DNA of 64,000 nt, from contig MEEK01000027.1 of the NCBI GenBank assembly GCA_001724425.1, positions 1 through 64,000 on the forward strand, given 5' to 3'. The stretch's first letter is position 1; every line of letters begins with the position of its first letter. This DNA is from Microbacterium sp. SCN 70-27. GTDB taxonomy: Bacteria; Actinomycetota; Actinomycetes; Actinomycetales; Microbacteriaceae. Positions 50,422-58,591 of the stretch are shown one piece after another. The position numbers and the translations under genes are program-made. Under the pieces are notes generated by a model. That model searched no databases. It had not been told where the DNA came from and saw nothing but the letters and a program-made list of their open reading frames with translations.

Positions 50422-50489
50422 TTGTCCCTTGCACCAAGAGTGTCCTGCAATCACATGAGGTAGCTGCCACAGCAAAACAACTACCGTGC
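50384..50489 (-). ncRNA. Candidate small RNA (~105 nt)
   Basis: A minus-strand promoter (-10 at 50496-50501) and an intrinsic terminator (50384-50421) bracket about 105 nt with no ORF. The 5' part can fold a hairpin with GGTAG...CTACC arms; the 3' part is the terminator stem. No match to tmRNA, SRP RNA, 6S or RNase P was recognised. The region between the repeat array and the hydrolase gene (50368-50672) holds no protein gene, is poorer in GC, and contains A/T-rich runs around 50526-50560. Confidence 0.5.
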
Positions 50490-50495
50490 GAGCAC

Positions 50496-50523
50496 TCTAT
50501 AACGGAACGGTAACGGCGGACAA
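50496..50523 (-). promoter_or_regulatory. Minus-strand sigma-70-like promoter
   Basis: On the minus strand TTGTCC (50518-50523) and TATAGA (50496-50501) are 16 nt apart. This is a good housekeeping-sigma match for a high-GC genome, and a start about 50489 is predicted. Confidence 0.55.
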
Positions 50524-50672
50524 GAGTCTTTCGTGATCTTTTTGTGATTCTTTTCTCATCGCTGACACCTGTGCCCTATGTCGACTCGTCTGCTGTCCGA
50601 TGACAACCCACCTGTTGTTTCTGCCAACCGATCTGTAGCTGGGATGTCGGACTCCAGCCCTACGATGAGGCG

Positions 50673-51317
50673 ATGCGCGTCTACGTCCACGGTGCCGGGC
50701 GGACCGGTCGGGATGCCTGGCCGAACGCATCCCCGGATGACGCACTCTTCGCCGAGTTCGACTCCGCGCTGTCGCTGGACGCACGTGTCGACGAGATCGC
50801 GATCCTCACACCTCCGGCTGCGGTGGTGATCGCACACTCGGCGGGTGCTGTCCCGAGCGTGCTCGCCGTGTCGCGACGGAAGATGTCGCCGCGTGCTCTC
50901 GTGCTCGTCGAACCGGCGTTGTACGACGTCGCCCGCGGTGCGCCGGCCATCGAACGGCACATCGAAAGGATGACCGCGGCCAGGCGGCGTGCCGATGCCG
51001 GCGATCTGTTCGGGTTCTGGGAGATCGTGCGTCCGATGATGTTCGGTGCGGCCGCGGAGCGCGACGCGTGGGAGGCCGAGCGCGAACGCGCGTTCCGATT
51101 CGCGGCGGTCGACTTGCCGTGGGGTCACGGCATCGCCGCGCGCGCACTGACGGGCATCCCCACGCTCGTGGTCACGGGAGCATGGAACGACGAGTACGAG
51201 GCGATCGGCGCCGCCCTCGCGGACGCGGGAGCGACCCACGTTGCCCTCGCGGGCTACGGACACCGGCCACAAGATCACCCACACTTCGAGGACACGGTCC
51301 GCAACGTGCTCGGGTGA
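50673..51317 (+). CDS. Small alpha/beta hydrolase
   Basis: The 214-aa hydrolase-fold protein has the oxyanion-side VHGAGRTGRDAWP, the nucleophile Ser in AHSAGAVPS, and a terminal His in GYGHRPQDHPHF. The cap domain is small. Substrate unknown. ATG 50673 begins the conserved start. It stands alone. Confidence 0.82.
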   Translation: MRVYVHGAGRTGRDAWPNASPDDALFAEFDSALSLDARVDEIAILTPPAAVVIAHSAGAVPSVLAVSRRKMSPRALVLVEPALYDVARGAPAIERHIERMTAARRRADAGDLFGFWEIVRPMMFGAAAERDAWEAERERAFRFAAVDLPWGHGIAARALTGIPTLVVTGAWNDEYEAIGAALADAGATHVALAGYGHRPQDHPHFEDTVRNVLG

Positions 51318-51472
51318 GCCCAGGACGCGGTCTGCCCCCGCCACACCGTCGGCGACGACGCCGTGCCGTCACGGCAACAGAAGTGTCCCCTCACTCCATC
51401 TGCTCGCTCATGCAACGCTTCGGTCCCCAGCGGAAATGAACGGGGTATGGACACCAGGATGGAGACACCCCG

Positions 51473-52237
51473 ATGAACACGATGACCGACGCCGACCTCG
51501 TTGCCGCGCTGCGCGCCGCCGACCCGGCACGGTCGATGATCGTGTCGGCCGCCGAAGCCGCCCGCGCTGTGGGGCGGGCCCGCACGGACAAGAAGGCACG
51601 CCGTTGGCTGCTGGTGTCGACGGGTATCGCCGCACTCCTGGTCGTCGGGGTCCCTGCGGGAGCCTATGCGTCCGGCGTTCTTGCGCGGACGGGCTGGTTC
51701 GGATCCCCGAACCCCGGTGATGACCGTGCGTCGTGCGTGAGCACCGAGCACGACTGCAACGACGAATGGATCGATCTGGGAGCTCCCGACCTCGACACGG
51801 TCGTCGCCTCCGTCTACCCCGAGTGGATGCCGCTGGCCCCCGGCGTCACGCGTGAGGACCTCACTGCGCGAGTCGTCGCGATCATGACGGGAGACAACGC
51901 CTTCGCGCCTGAGCGGCTGATTCGACGCACCTTCGAGTCCGAGTCGTACAAGGACTGGCTCGGCGCGTGGATCGCCGCTCACGAAAGCGGAGACGTCGCC
52001 GGGCAAGACGCGGCATCCCGAGTGATCACGGAGGCATCGACTTGGCCGACTCTCGTCGCAACAGACGGGGGAGGGGTCACGGACATCATGCGCGCGTACG
52101 CCACACGCATCGCCGCAGGAGACAGCGAGGCAGCGCAGGGCATGGCACAGTTCGAGGGTGCCCCGGGCTGGGATGGGATCGACCGATCCACGCTCAGCGC
52201 CGAGATCTACGACGAGGTGCTGGGGGATAGGCCGTGA
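51473..52237 (+). CDS. Single-pass membrane protein, possible anti-sigma partner
   Basis: The 254-aa protein has a short cytoplasmic N-terminus (TDADLVAALRAADPARS), one transmembrane helix near residues 45-67 and an outer domain of about 185 residues with two Cys. The layout and the GTGA overlap with a following ECF sigma gene suggest an anti-sigma or sensor role. No zinc-binding HxxxCxxC motif is seen. Confidence 0.65.
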   Translation: MNTMTDADLVAALRAADPARSMIVSAAEAARAVGRARTDKKARRWLLVSTGIAALLVVGVPAGAYASGVLARTGWFGSPNPGDDRASCVSTEHDCNDEWIDLGAPDLDTVVASVYPEWMPLAPGVTREDLTARVVAIMTGDNAFAPERLIRRTFESESYKDWLGAWIAAHESGDVAGQDAASRVITEASTWPTLVATDGGGVTDIMRAYATRIAAGDSEAAQGMAQFEGAPGWDGIDRSTLSAEIYDEVLGDRP

Positions 52238-52788
52238 GCGCGGCCGACGCCGTGGGCGGTGGAACCGGCGCCCTGGACATCGTCACCGAGCTGGCGCACG
52301 CGTCGGACCGTGCCTTCGACGACGCCGTCGCTCCGTTGGTTCCGCTGCTCCTGCGGTACTTCGCGCGTCGCGTGACGCCGAGCGAGGACGCGGCGGACTG
52401 TACCTCCGAAACGCTCGTCGCTTTGTGGAGGCACCGCCGCCGTCTTCCCGCAGCAGAGGCGGAGCGACGCGCGTGGGCGTATGGCATCGCCCGGAACGTC
52501 CTCGCGAACCATCGGCGTGGGCGGGTCCGCCGCGATCTCGCGGACGACGCGCTCCGGGCCGCAGCCGCCACGCCGACGCCGCCGATCCCCGATGAGGCGT
52601 TCATCGCCGCCGAGGCGTTGAATCTCTTGCCCGAACGGGATCAAGAGCTCATCCGCCTGGTGGTGTGGGAGGAGCTCTCCATCGCCGAGGCGGGGCGTGC
52701 GCTCGGCATCGGCGCGGCGACCGCGCGCTCGCGGTATGCTCGCGCCCTCACGCGGTTGCGCGGCGTATACGCATCGCTCGACGCCTGA
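52234..52788 (+). CDS. ECF-type RNA polymerase sigma factor
   Basis: The 184-aa product has region 2 (LLLRYFARRVTPSEDAADCTSETLVALWRH, RAWAYGIARNVLANHRRG) and region 4 (LNLLPERDQELIRLVVWEEL, AEAGRALGIGAATARSRYARAL). Start GTG 52234 overlaps the upstream stop. It directs a set of promoters, presumably its own operon too. Here the membrane partner precedes the sigma gene, the reverse of the usual order. Confidence 0.9.
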   Translation: MSAADAVGGGTGALDIVTELAHASDRAFDDAVAPLVPLLLRYFARRVTPSEDAADCTSETLVALWRHRRRLPAAEAERRAWAYGIARNVLANHRRGRVRRDLADDALRAAAATPTPPIPDEAFIAAEALNLLPERDQELIRLVVWEELSIAEAGRALGIGAATARSRYARALTRLRGVYASLDA

Positions 52789-52874
52789 TGATCGTGCGTG
52801 TCGGGTCGCCAGGGGTGACCCGACACGCACGGAGCGGTACCGTGTGGGGCACGGCCCGGACGGAGGAGGCATTC

Positions 52875-53075
52875 ATGAGCGACCCGGTGCAGACCACGAA
52901 CAGGACGACGACGGATGCCCTGTGGCGCGTCATCATCATCGCGATCTTCGTCATCGGGGCGATCGTGGCGGTCGCGCTCCCGCTGCTCACGGGCAACTGG
53001 AGGTCGGTCTTCACATCCGCCCAGGTCTTCGCCTTCGGCATCCTCATCGCGGCGATCCGGTCGATCCGCCGCTGA
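52875..53075 (+). CDS. Small membrane protein, 66 aa
   Basis: Two hydrophobic helices (VIIIAIFVIGAIVAVALPLL and SAQVFAFGILIAAIRSI) follow a polar N-terminus. ATG 52875 is preceded by GGAGGAGG. It is four bases before the DUF1992 gene, so likely in one transcript. Unknown function. Confidence 0.7.
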   Translation: MSDPVQTTNRTTTDALWRVIIIAIFVIGAIVAVALPLLTGNWRSVFTSAQVFAFGILIAAIRSIRR

Positions 53076-53080
53076 TCATC

Positions 53081-53641
53081 GTGTCGGATGCCAGGAGTGA
53101 CGCCGCCCGCTACGCGGCGCAGCGTGCGGCTGGAGAGCAGCCGACGACAGGCTCTGACGAACAGAGCCGGGGCACCGGTCTCACCGCCGAGAACTCGTCG
53201 GCCGTCGTCGAATCCGCGATCCAGCAGGCGATCCGCCGAGGCGAGTTCGACAACCTGCCGGGCGCGGGCAAGCCGCTCGAGGGGCTCGGCACGCATCACG
53301 ATCCGGACTGGTGGCTCCGACGGAAGATCGAGACCGAGAACCTCAGCGGGCTCGGGCCACCCGCACTGCGACTACGGGTCGACAACGCCGAACTCGAGAA
53401 TCAACTAGACCTCGAGTCGCGCGAGAGCCGTGTGCGCGAGATCCTCGAGGACTTCAACCGGCGCGTCGTCGAAGCCCGTCGCCAGCTCCAGGGCGGGCCG
53501 CCCGTCGTCACGCCGACGCGCGACGTCGACGGCGAGGTGCGCGCCTGGCAGGACCGCCGTGCCGCTCGCGCCGCGCTCGCGCGGGAGGCGGCGGCAGCCG
53601 ACGCGCCCGCGCCGCGGCGACGCCGCTGGTTCGCGCGCTGA
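53081..53641 (+). CDS. DUF1992 (DnaJ-homologue C28) domain protein
   Basis: The 186-aa protein has the DUF1992 signature AIQQAIRRGEFDNLPGAGKPL and a nearby HHDPDWWLRRKI. A charged helical second half and a basic tail RRRWFAR follow. GTG 53081 is the likely start. Function is not established; the family is found alone or with chaperone genes. Confidence 0.85.
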   Translation: MSDARSDAARYAAQRAAGEQPTTGSDEQSRGTGLTAENSSAVVESAIQQAIRRGEFDNLPGAGKPLEGLGTHHDPDWWLRRKIETENLSGLGPPALRLRVDNAELENQLDLESRESRVREILEDFNRRVVEARRQLQGGPPVVTPTRDVDGEVRAWQDRRAARAALAREAAAADAPAPRRRRWFAR

Positions 53642-53658
53642 TCCGTCGGCCCCGAAGG

Positions 53659-54000
53659 TCAGGACTCGGGGTCGTACCCGAACTCGCGGAGCTCCTGCGG
53701 GCACCGGCACGCCGCGGCGATCCGGGCCGCCCATGACTCGGCATCCGCTCGCGTGGGTGCCTCGATGATGGTGTATCCGCCGAACAGATCACCGGTCTGG
53801 GGGTAATGGCCCGGGGTCACCGTGCCGTCGGCGGAGACCCGGACCGGCGGCACCTCCTCGTTGACGCCGCCGCCGAACACGTAGACGCCGGCGGCCTTCG
53901 CCTCACGGATCACCTCGTGCGACTCGCGCACGACGTCGTCGAACTCCTCCGGCGCGAACTGCATCGCCCCACTCGGGAACGAGATCATGTACTTCGTCAT
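53659..54000 (-). CDS. YCII-related (YciI-like) protein
   Basis: The 113-aa dimeric ferredoxin-like fold is inferred from KYMISFPSGAM, GVYVFGGGV and DLFGGYTIIEAPTRADAESWAARI. YCII domains often accompany ECF sigma factors in actinobacteria; a sigma gene lies 0.9 kb away on the other strand. It starts at ATG 54000 behind GAGAGGACG. Function unknown. Confidence 0.8.
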   Translation of the reverse strand: MTKYMISFPSGAMQFAPEEFDDVVRESHEVIREAKAAGVYVFGGGVNEEVPPVRVSADGTVTPGHYPQTGDLFGGYTIIEAPTRADAESWAARIAAACRCPQELREFGYDPES

Positions 54001-54023
54001 CGACGTCCTCTCGGGGATGAACC

Positions 54024-54058
54024 GTGACCGCCCCCACGTGTCGGGTGAGGGCGGTCAC
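54024..54058 (-). terminator. Terminator hairpin after csbD-like gene
   Basis: GTGACCGCCC (54024-54033) pairs with GGGCGGTCAC (54049-54058), seven bases past the CsbD stop on the minus strand. There is no T-run. Confidence 0.7.
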
Positions 54059-54064
54059 CGGAGC

Positions 54065-54235
54065 CTACTTGAAGGCGTCCTTGACGTCTTCGGCGGCCTT
54101 CTTGACCTTGGCCTTCGCCTGTTCGGCTTCGCCCTCGGCTTCAAGGCGCTCGTTGTGCGTCATCTTGCCGACGCCCTCCTTCACCTTGCCGCTGACGTCT
54201 TCGGCCGCGTTCTTGATCTTGTCGTCGAGTCCCAT
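54065..54235 (-). CDS. CsbD-family stress protein
   Basis: The 56-aa very charged helical protein (GLDDKIKNAAEDVSGKVKEG, EGEAEQAKAKVKKAAEDV) belongs to the CsbD family, induced by general stress in Bacillus. ATG 54235 has GAAAGGGG upstream. Role unclear; possibly membrane or DNA protection. Confidence 0.88.
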   Translation of the reverse strand: MGLDDKIKNAAEDVSGKVKEGVGKMTHNERLEAEGEAEQAKAKVKKAAEDVKDAFK

Positions 54236-54353
54236 GGGAGCCCCTTTCGATCGTGTGTCACCACCGTAGGTAGGTCTGCCGCGCGCAGGTGAGGGGGTTG
54301 ACTCTCCACTGCGAAGAACGTAACGCGGCGCGGGCACGGCTCGACGTCGACGG

Positions 54354-54387
54354 CGAAGGCCCCCGCCGGTCAGGGCGAGGGCCTTCG
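54354..54387 (-). terminator. Terminator downstream of the lysozyme-like gene
   Basis: CGAAGGCCC (54354-54362) pairs with GGGCCTTCG (54379-54387), with an inner CGCC/GGCG pair, 13 nt past the stop on the minus strand. Confidence 0.75.
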
Positions 54388-54399
54388 TAGGGGGAGTGC

Positions 54400-55347
54400 T
54401 CAGTACCAGCCGGTCGACTGCGAGTGGCTCCACGCGCCGCAGGCGCTGCCGTAGCGGCCCGAGATGTACCCGAGGCCCCAGGCGATCTGCGTCGCGGGGT
54501 TGGTCTGCCAGTCGGCACCGGCCGATGCCATCTTGCTTCCGGGGAGAGCCTGGGGGATGCCGTAGGCGCCCGAGCCGTTGGCGGCGTTCACGCGCCAGCC
54601 CGACTCCTTGTTCCACAGCGACACGAGGCACGCGAACTGGTCGTCGCCCCAGCCGTAGCTCGAGGCCATCATCGAACGGGCGATGCCCTGAGCCGACGCC
54701 GGGTCGACGTTCACGTTGACCGCGGGGACGGATGCCGGTGCCGCCACCTGCTGCTTCTTGGCGGCGGCCTTCTCCGCCGCGGCCTTCTCGGCGGCGGCCT
54801 GCTCGGCAGCCGCCTGCTCGGCGGCGGCCTGCGCAGCCGCGGCGTCCGCGGCGGCCTTTGCGGCGGCGGCTGCTGCGGCAGCCTCGTCGTCCGCCTTCTT
54901 CTGCGCGATCGCGGCATCGAGCTTGCCGCGCAGCGCGGCGGTCCGCTCGAGCACAGACTCGGTCTCGGCGTTCGCCTCATCGGTCAGTGCCGGGATGAGC
55001 ATGGCGGGCGTGACGTCGAGGGCTTCGAGCTTGTCGATGTAGCCCGCGAGCTCACGGGTGTCGACGACCGTCGAGGGCGCGTCGACCGTGAGGCCGGATG
55101 CCGCGATGTCCACCGTCACGGTGCGGGCGGCAGCGATGGCATCCTGCGCCTTGTCGAGCGCGGTCTGCCCCTTCGCCGTGATGACGCTCAGCGGCGCGGA
55201 GAGGGAGGTCGTCGCGGAACCCGCCTCTGCGGCGGGTACGTCTCCCGTGTACCCCTGCGCCGGCAGGGCGCCCGCCGTGGTGAGCAGCCCTCCCAGGAGA
55301 GTCAGGGACACTGCGGGCACGGCAAGGCGAACTGAGAGGCGAGGCAT
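54400..55347 (-). CDS. Secreted lytic-transglycosylase-like protein (aggregation-promoting-factor type C-terminus)
   Basis: The 315-aa product has a signal peptide (LAVPAVSLTLLGGLLTTAG) and a helical region, then a long Ala/Lys/Gln coiled coil made of repeated AAAEQAAAEKA units (about residues 150-200). The C-terminal lysozyme-like domain has MASSYGWGDDQFACLVSLWN with a catalytic-type Glu (NKESGW) and GAYGIPQALPGSKM, ending AWSHSQSTGWY. It cleaves or remodels peptidoglycan outside the cell. ATG 55347 was chosen as the start of the signal peptide. Confidence 0.88.
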   Translation of the reverse strand: MPRLSVRLAVPAVSLTLLGGLLTTAGALPAQGYTGDVPAAEAGSATTSLSAPLSVITAKGQTALDKAQDAIAAARTVTVDIAASGLTVDAPSTVVDTRELAGYIDKLEALDVTPAMLIPALTDEANAETESVLERTAALRGKLDAAIAQKKADDEAAAAAAAAKAAADAAAAQAAAEQAAAEQAAAEKAAAEKAAAKKQQVAAPASVPAVNVNVDPASAQGIARSMMASSYGWGDDQFACLVSLWNKESGWRVNAANGSGAYGIPQALPGSKMASAGADWQTNPATQIAWGLGYISGRYGSACGAWSHSQSTGWY

Positions 55348-55652
55348 ACGGTAACTTCCGGTGGATCGGAGCCGGTCGCACAAAACCCGTCGGAAACAGG
55401 GCTGGCACACACGGCGCGCGTCTTCGGGTGAACGCTGAGGTCACAGGTTTACAACACTTTCTGGACAGAACCGGCACAGATCCTGAGTGAAACCTGAGTG
55501 CGGACGGTGGCCGAACGTCCGGAAGCGGCGGGGTTTCCGCCGGGTTCGCGGTGCGCGCAAGCACCTCCAAAAGGTGCTGTCGGGGCCCCGGATGCTAGGT
55601 ATAGAGTCGCGTACAGAGGGCAGGTCCACGCGAGATTCCCCAGGGAGGGACC
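55348..55652. other. Divergent intergenic region before the PTS gene
   Basis: It carries no gene. AGCACCT-ccaaa-AGGTGCT (55560-55578) is a small hairpin and CGGGGCCCCG (55581-55590) a palindrome, 63-90 nt before the PTS start, with AT-rich TAGGTATAG just behind at 55596-55604 as a plausible -10. I found no clear riboswitch and no RAT antiterminator box. Confidence 0.5.
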
Positions 55653-57791
55653 ATGGCATCCAGTAATGCAGCCGAGATCGTCGAAGCGGTCGGAGGCCCG
55701 CAGAACATCGCGAGCCTCACGCACTGTGCCACGCGGCTGAGATTCCAATTGCACGACGGCACGAAGGCCGACAAGGTCGCCGTCGAGAAGATCGCCGGGG
55801 TGATGGGAGCCGTGCCGCAGGCCGGTGACCGATTCCAGGTCGTGATCGGCGGCGGCGTGCAGAACGTCTACAACGACATCATGGCGTTGCCCGTGATGTC
55901 CGGCGCCGGAGCGGGATCGGTGCCCGCCGACGGCGACACGATCGACGACATCAAGGCGCGCGAGCGCGCGAAGGGCCCCCGCGGGACCAACCCGTGGCTC
56001 GACTCGCTCTTCGAGTTCCTGTCCGACTCGTTCCGCCCGATCCTCGGTGCGCTCCTGGGGGCATCGCTGTTCATCACGTTCATGGCGCTGATGTCGACGC
56101 TCGGCGTGATCGGCAACTGGGCGGACCCGCGCACCGAGCTGCCGCCGTCGTGGCAGTTCGTGAACCTGATGTGGCAGTGCGTGTTCATCTTCCTGCCCCT
56201 GATGGTCGCGTACAACGCATCGCAGAAGGTCGGCGCCGACCCCTGGGTCGGGTTCGCGATCATGGCCGTCGTCATGCTGCCCGGGTTCACCGCCCTCGGC
56301 CTCAACGACGCGGCGACGCACACGACGTTCCTCGGCTCCGACATCACGACGATCCCGATCTTCGGCGTGCCGTTGACGATCTTCAACTACAACTCCCAAG
56401 TGTTCCCGCCATTGTTGATGGCGGCCGTCCTCGGGCCGCTCTACAAGCTGCTCAAGCGGATCATCCCGGACAACCTGCAGCTGATCTTCGTGCCGTTCCT
56501 GTCGATGCTGATCATGATCCCGCTGACGGCCTTCCTCATCGGCCCGATCGGCGTCTACGCGGGCGCGGCGCTCGCGAACCTGCTCAGCTCCATCAACACG
56601 TTCTCGCCGTTCATCTTCGCGATCGTGATCCCGCTGGCCTATCCGTTCATGGTTCCGCTCGGGCTCCACTGGCCCATCAATGCGATCATGCTGCTGAACA
56701 TCCAGAACCTGGGCTACGACTTCATCCAGGGGCCCATGGGTGCGTGGAACTTCGCCTGCTTCGGCGCAACCGCGGGCGTTCTGTTCCTCTCGTGGCGCGA
56801 GAAGGACAAGGCCATGCGGCAGACCGCGACGGGTGCGCTCGCCGCGGGCCTCCTCGGCGGCATCTCGGAGCCCTCGCTCTACGGCATCCATCTGCGGTAC
56901 AAGCGGATCTATCCACGCATGCTCGTCGGATGCCTCACCGGCGGCGTGATCATCGGCGTCGGCTCCCTGCTGCTCGGCCTCGAGCACGGCATCACGACGA
57001 AGGCCTTCGTGTTCACCTCGCTGCTCACGATCCCGGCGTTCGACCCGATCGGGCTGTACAGCCTCGCGGTGCTGGGCGCCTTCGTGGTGGCGATGGTGCT
57101 CGTCATCATCTCGGGCTACAAGAACCCCGACGACGCAGGCGAGGCCGCGGTCGCCGCGGCAGGTGCGGGATCGGCGCTGGTCGGCGAGAACGCGGCGACG
57201 TCCGCGTCGGTCGCCTCGGTCGCCGGATCGGACGAGCTCTCCGCATCGGGTGCCGCGGCAGGCGTCGCCGGTGCCGCCACCGCGACCGCCCTCGCGACGA
57301 AGCCCGCCGGGACGACATCGTCGGTCGGGGCGCTGCTCCAGCTCGCATCGCCGCTCGACGGCACGGCCGTCGCCCTCGACAAGGTGCCCGATCCCGTGTT
57401 CGCGGGCGGTGTGATGGGTCCCGGCGTCGCGATCGAACCGACGGGGGACACGGTGTACTCGCCGGGGGCCGGCATCGTGGCCGCGGCGCAGCCGACGGGG
57501 CACGCGTTCGGGCTGGAACTCGACAATGGTGTGCAGGTGCTCATCCACGTCGGAATCGACACCGTGAACCTCAAGGGGGAAGGCTTCGACGTCAAGGTCA
57601 AGAACGGCGATCGCGTCGAGGTGGGCACACCTCTCGTCACGTTCGACCGTGCGGTCATCGAGAAGGCCGGGTACCCGATCATCACGCCGGTCATCGTGCT
57701 GAATGCGGATGACTTCGACACCGTCGACCCCGTGAAGCTCGGCCCCGTCGCGCACGGCGATCCGCTGCTGGACGTGCAAGAGAAGGGTTGA
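55653..57791 (+). CDS. PTS permease, beta-glucoside/sucrose type, EIIBCA fusion
   Basis: The 712-aa protein is EIIB (residues 1-85, phosphorylated Cys25 in LTHCATRLRF), EIIC with about ten helices (110-485, including the GISEPSLYG loop), an Ala-rich linker and EIIA (570-712) with His632 in LIHVGIDTV. It imports and phosphorylates a disaccharide or beta-glucoside. ATG 55653 follows GGGAGGG. It lacks the usual adjacent 6-phospho-glycosidase and antiterminator, so the imported sugar phosphate must be cleaved by an enzyme encoded elsewhere. The EIIB-C-A order matches the Bgl/Scr family. Confidence 0.92.
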   Translation: MASSNAAEIVEAVGGPQNIASLTHCATRLRFQLHDGTKADKVAVEKIAGVMGAVPQAGDRFQVVIGGGVQNVYNDIMALPVMSGAGAGSVPADGDTIDDIKARERAKGPRGTNPWLDSLFEFLSDSFRPILGALLGASLFITFMALMSTLGVIGNWADPRTELPPSWQFVNLMWQCVFIFLPLMVAYNASQKVGADPWVGFAIMAVVMLPGFTALGLNDAATHTTFLGSDITTIPIFGVPLTIFNYNSQVFPPLLMAAVLGPLYKLLKRIIPDNLQLIFVPFLSMLIMIPLTAFLIGPIGVYAGAALANLLSSINTFSPFIFAIVIPLAYPFMVPLGLHWPINAIMLLNIQNLGYDFIQGPMGAWNFACFGATAGVLFLSWREKDKAMRQTATGALAAGLLGGISEPSLYGIHLRYKRIYPRMLVGCLTGGVIIGVGSLLLGLEHGITTKAFVFTSLLTIPAFDPIGLYSLAVLGAFVVAMVLVIISGYKNPDDAGEAAVAAAGAGSALVGENAATSASVASVAGSDELSASGAAAGVAGAATATALATKPAGTTSSVGALLQLASPLDGTAVALDKVPDPVFAGGVMGPGVAIEPTGDTVYSPGAGIVAAAQPTGHAFGLELDNGVQVLIHVGIDTVNLKGEGFDVKVKNGDRVEVGTPLVTFDRAVIEKAGYPIITPVIVLNADDFDTVDPVKLGPVAHGDPLLDVQEKG

Positions 57792-57809
57792 CGCGAGCAC
57801 GACTGCGCA

Positions 57810-57843
57810 GATGACGGCCGGGGCGGATGCCCCGGCCGTCATC
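57810..57843 (+). terminator. Strong terminator after the PTS gene
   Basis: GATGACGGCCGGGGC-ggat-GCCCCGGCCGTCATC is a perfect 15-bp stem, 19 nt after the stop. There is no T-run, as is common in high-GC actinobacteria. Confidence 0.88.
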
Positions 57844-57940
57844 GCGTTGCGGCGGCATCGCGGATCTTACCCGCGCACGACTTCCCTTCGCGCTGGGATG
57901 CAACTAGTATCTATCTTGTTCATCAGCAGGGGACGGGGTC

Positions 57941-58591
57941 ATGGAACACCAGGAGACGGAGGCATCCGCCGCGGATGCCGCCTACGCGAAGGTCAAGGAG
58001 CGGATCCTCGACGGCGATCTCGCCGGCGGGACGATGGTCAGCGAAGGAACGATCGCCGACGAGCTGGGGATGAGCCGCACCCCCGTCCGCGAGGCGTTCC
58101 TGCGCTTGCAGGTCGAGGGGTGGATGCGGCTGTACCCCAAGCGCGGTGCGCTGATCCGCGAAGTGACGCCGGGAGAGCTCGACGACGTCGTCGAGGCGCG
58201 CATCCTCATCGAGACCGATGCCGTGCGGCGGCTCGTCCGTGACTCCGAACGGGTGCAGGACGTCGTCGACGAGCTCTCCGACATTCTCGACGAGCAACGC
58301 CGCGCGTACGAGGCATCCGACCTCGCGCGGCTCGCCGAGGCAGACACGGCCTTCCACGCGCGGATCGTCGCGGCCGGCGGGAACGCGTTGCTCGCAGAGT
58401 TCTTCGCGACGCTGCGCGATCGGCAAAGGCGGATGCTCGCGCGGTCGCTCTGGCGACACGACGACCGAGCCGAGCAGGTGCTCGCCGATCATGGATTGCT
58501 CGTCCGCCTCATCGGCGATGGCGAGACCGCGGCGTTCGAGGTGGCACTCGGTCGCCACATCAAGAAGACCCACCGGGAGTTGCTGTCGTGA
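57941..58591 (+). CDS. GntR-family (FCD) transcriptional regulator
   Basis: The 216-aa product has an N-terminal winged helix (YAKVKERILDGDL, IADELGMSRTPVREAFLRLQVEGW) and an FCD ligand domain (EARILIETDAVRRLV, DTAFHARIVAAGGNALL, ADHGLLVRLI). The Asp/His residues can bind a metal and a carboxylate ligand. Its stop overlaps the GTG of the MFS gene, so it probably senses that transporter's substrate, an organic acid. Confidence 0.9.
   Translation: MEHQETEASAADAAYAKVKERILDGDLAGGTMVSEGTIADELGMSRTPVREAFLRLQVEGWMRLYPKRGALIREVTPGELDDVVEARILIETDAVRRLVRDSERVQDVVDELSDILDEQRRAYEASDLARLAEADTAFHARIVAAGGNALLAEFFATLRDRQRRMLARSLWRHDDRAEQVLADHGLLVRLIGDGETAAFEVALGRHIKKTHRELLS

Noticed and set aside
50673..52788. 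Toxin-antitoxin or defence system near the repeat array
   Set aside because: The genes are a hydrolase, a membrane protein and a sigma factor; no nuclease, methylase or toxin motif is present.
55348..55652. ydaO (c-di-AMP) riboswitch ahead of the lysozyme-like gene
   Set aside because: Such switches often precede cell-wall hydrolases in actinobacteria, but I could not find its conserved GGGGAA...GAATC-type core in either strand here.
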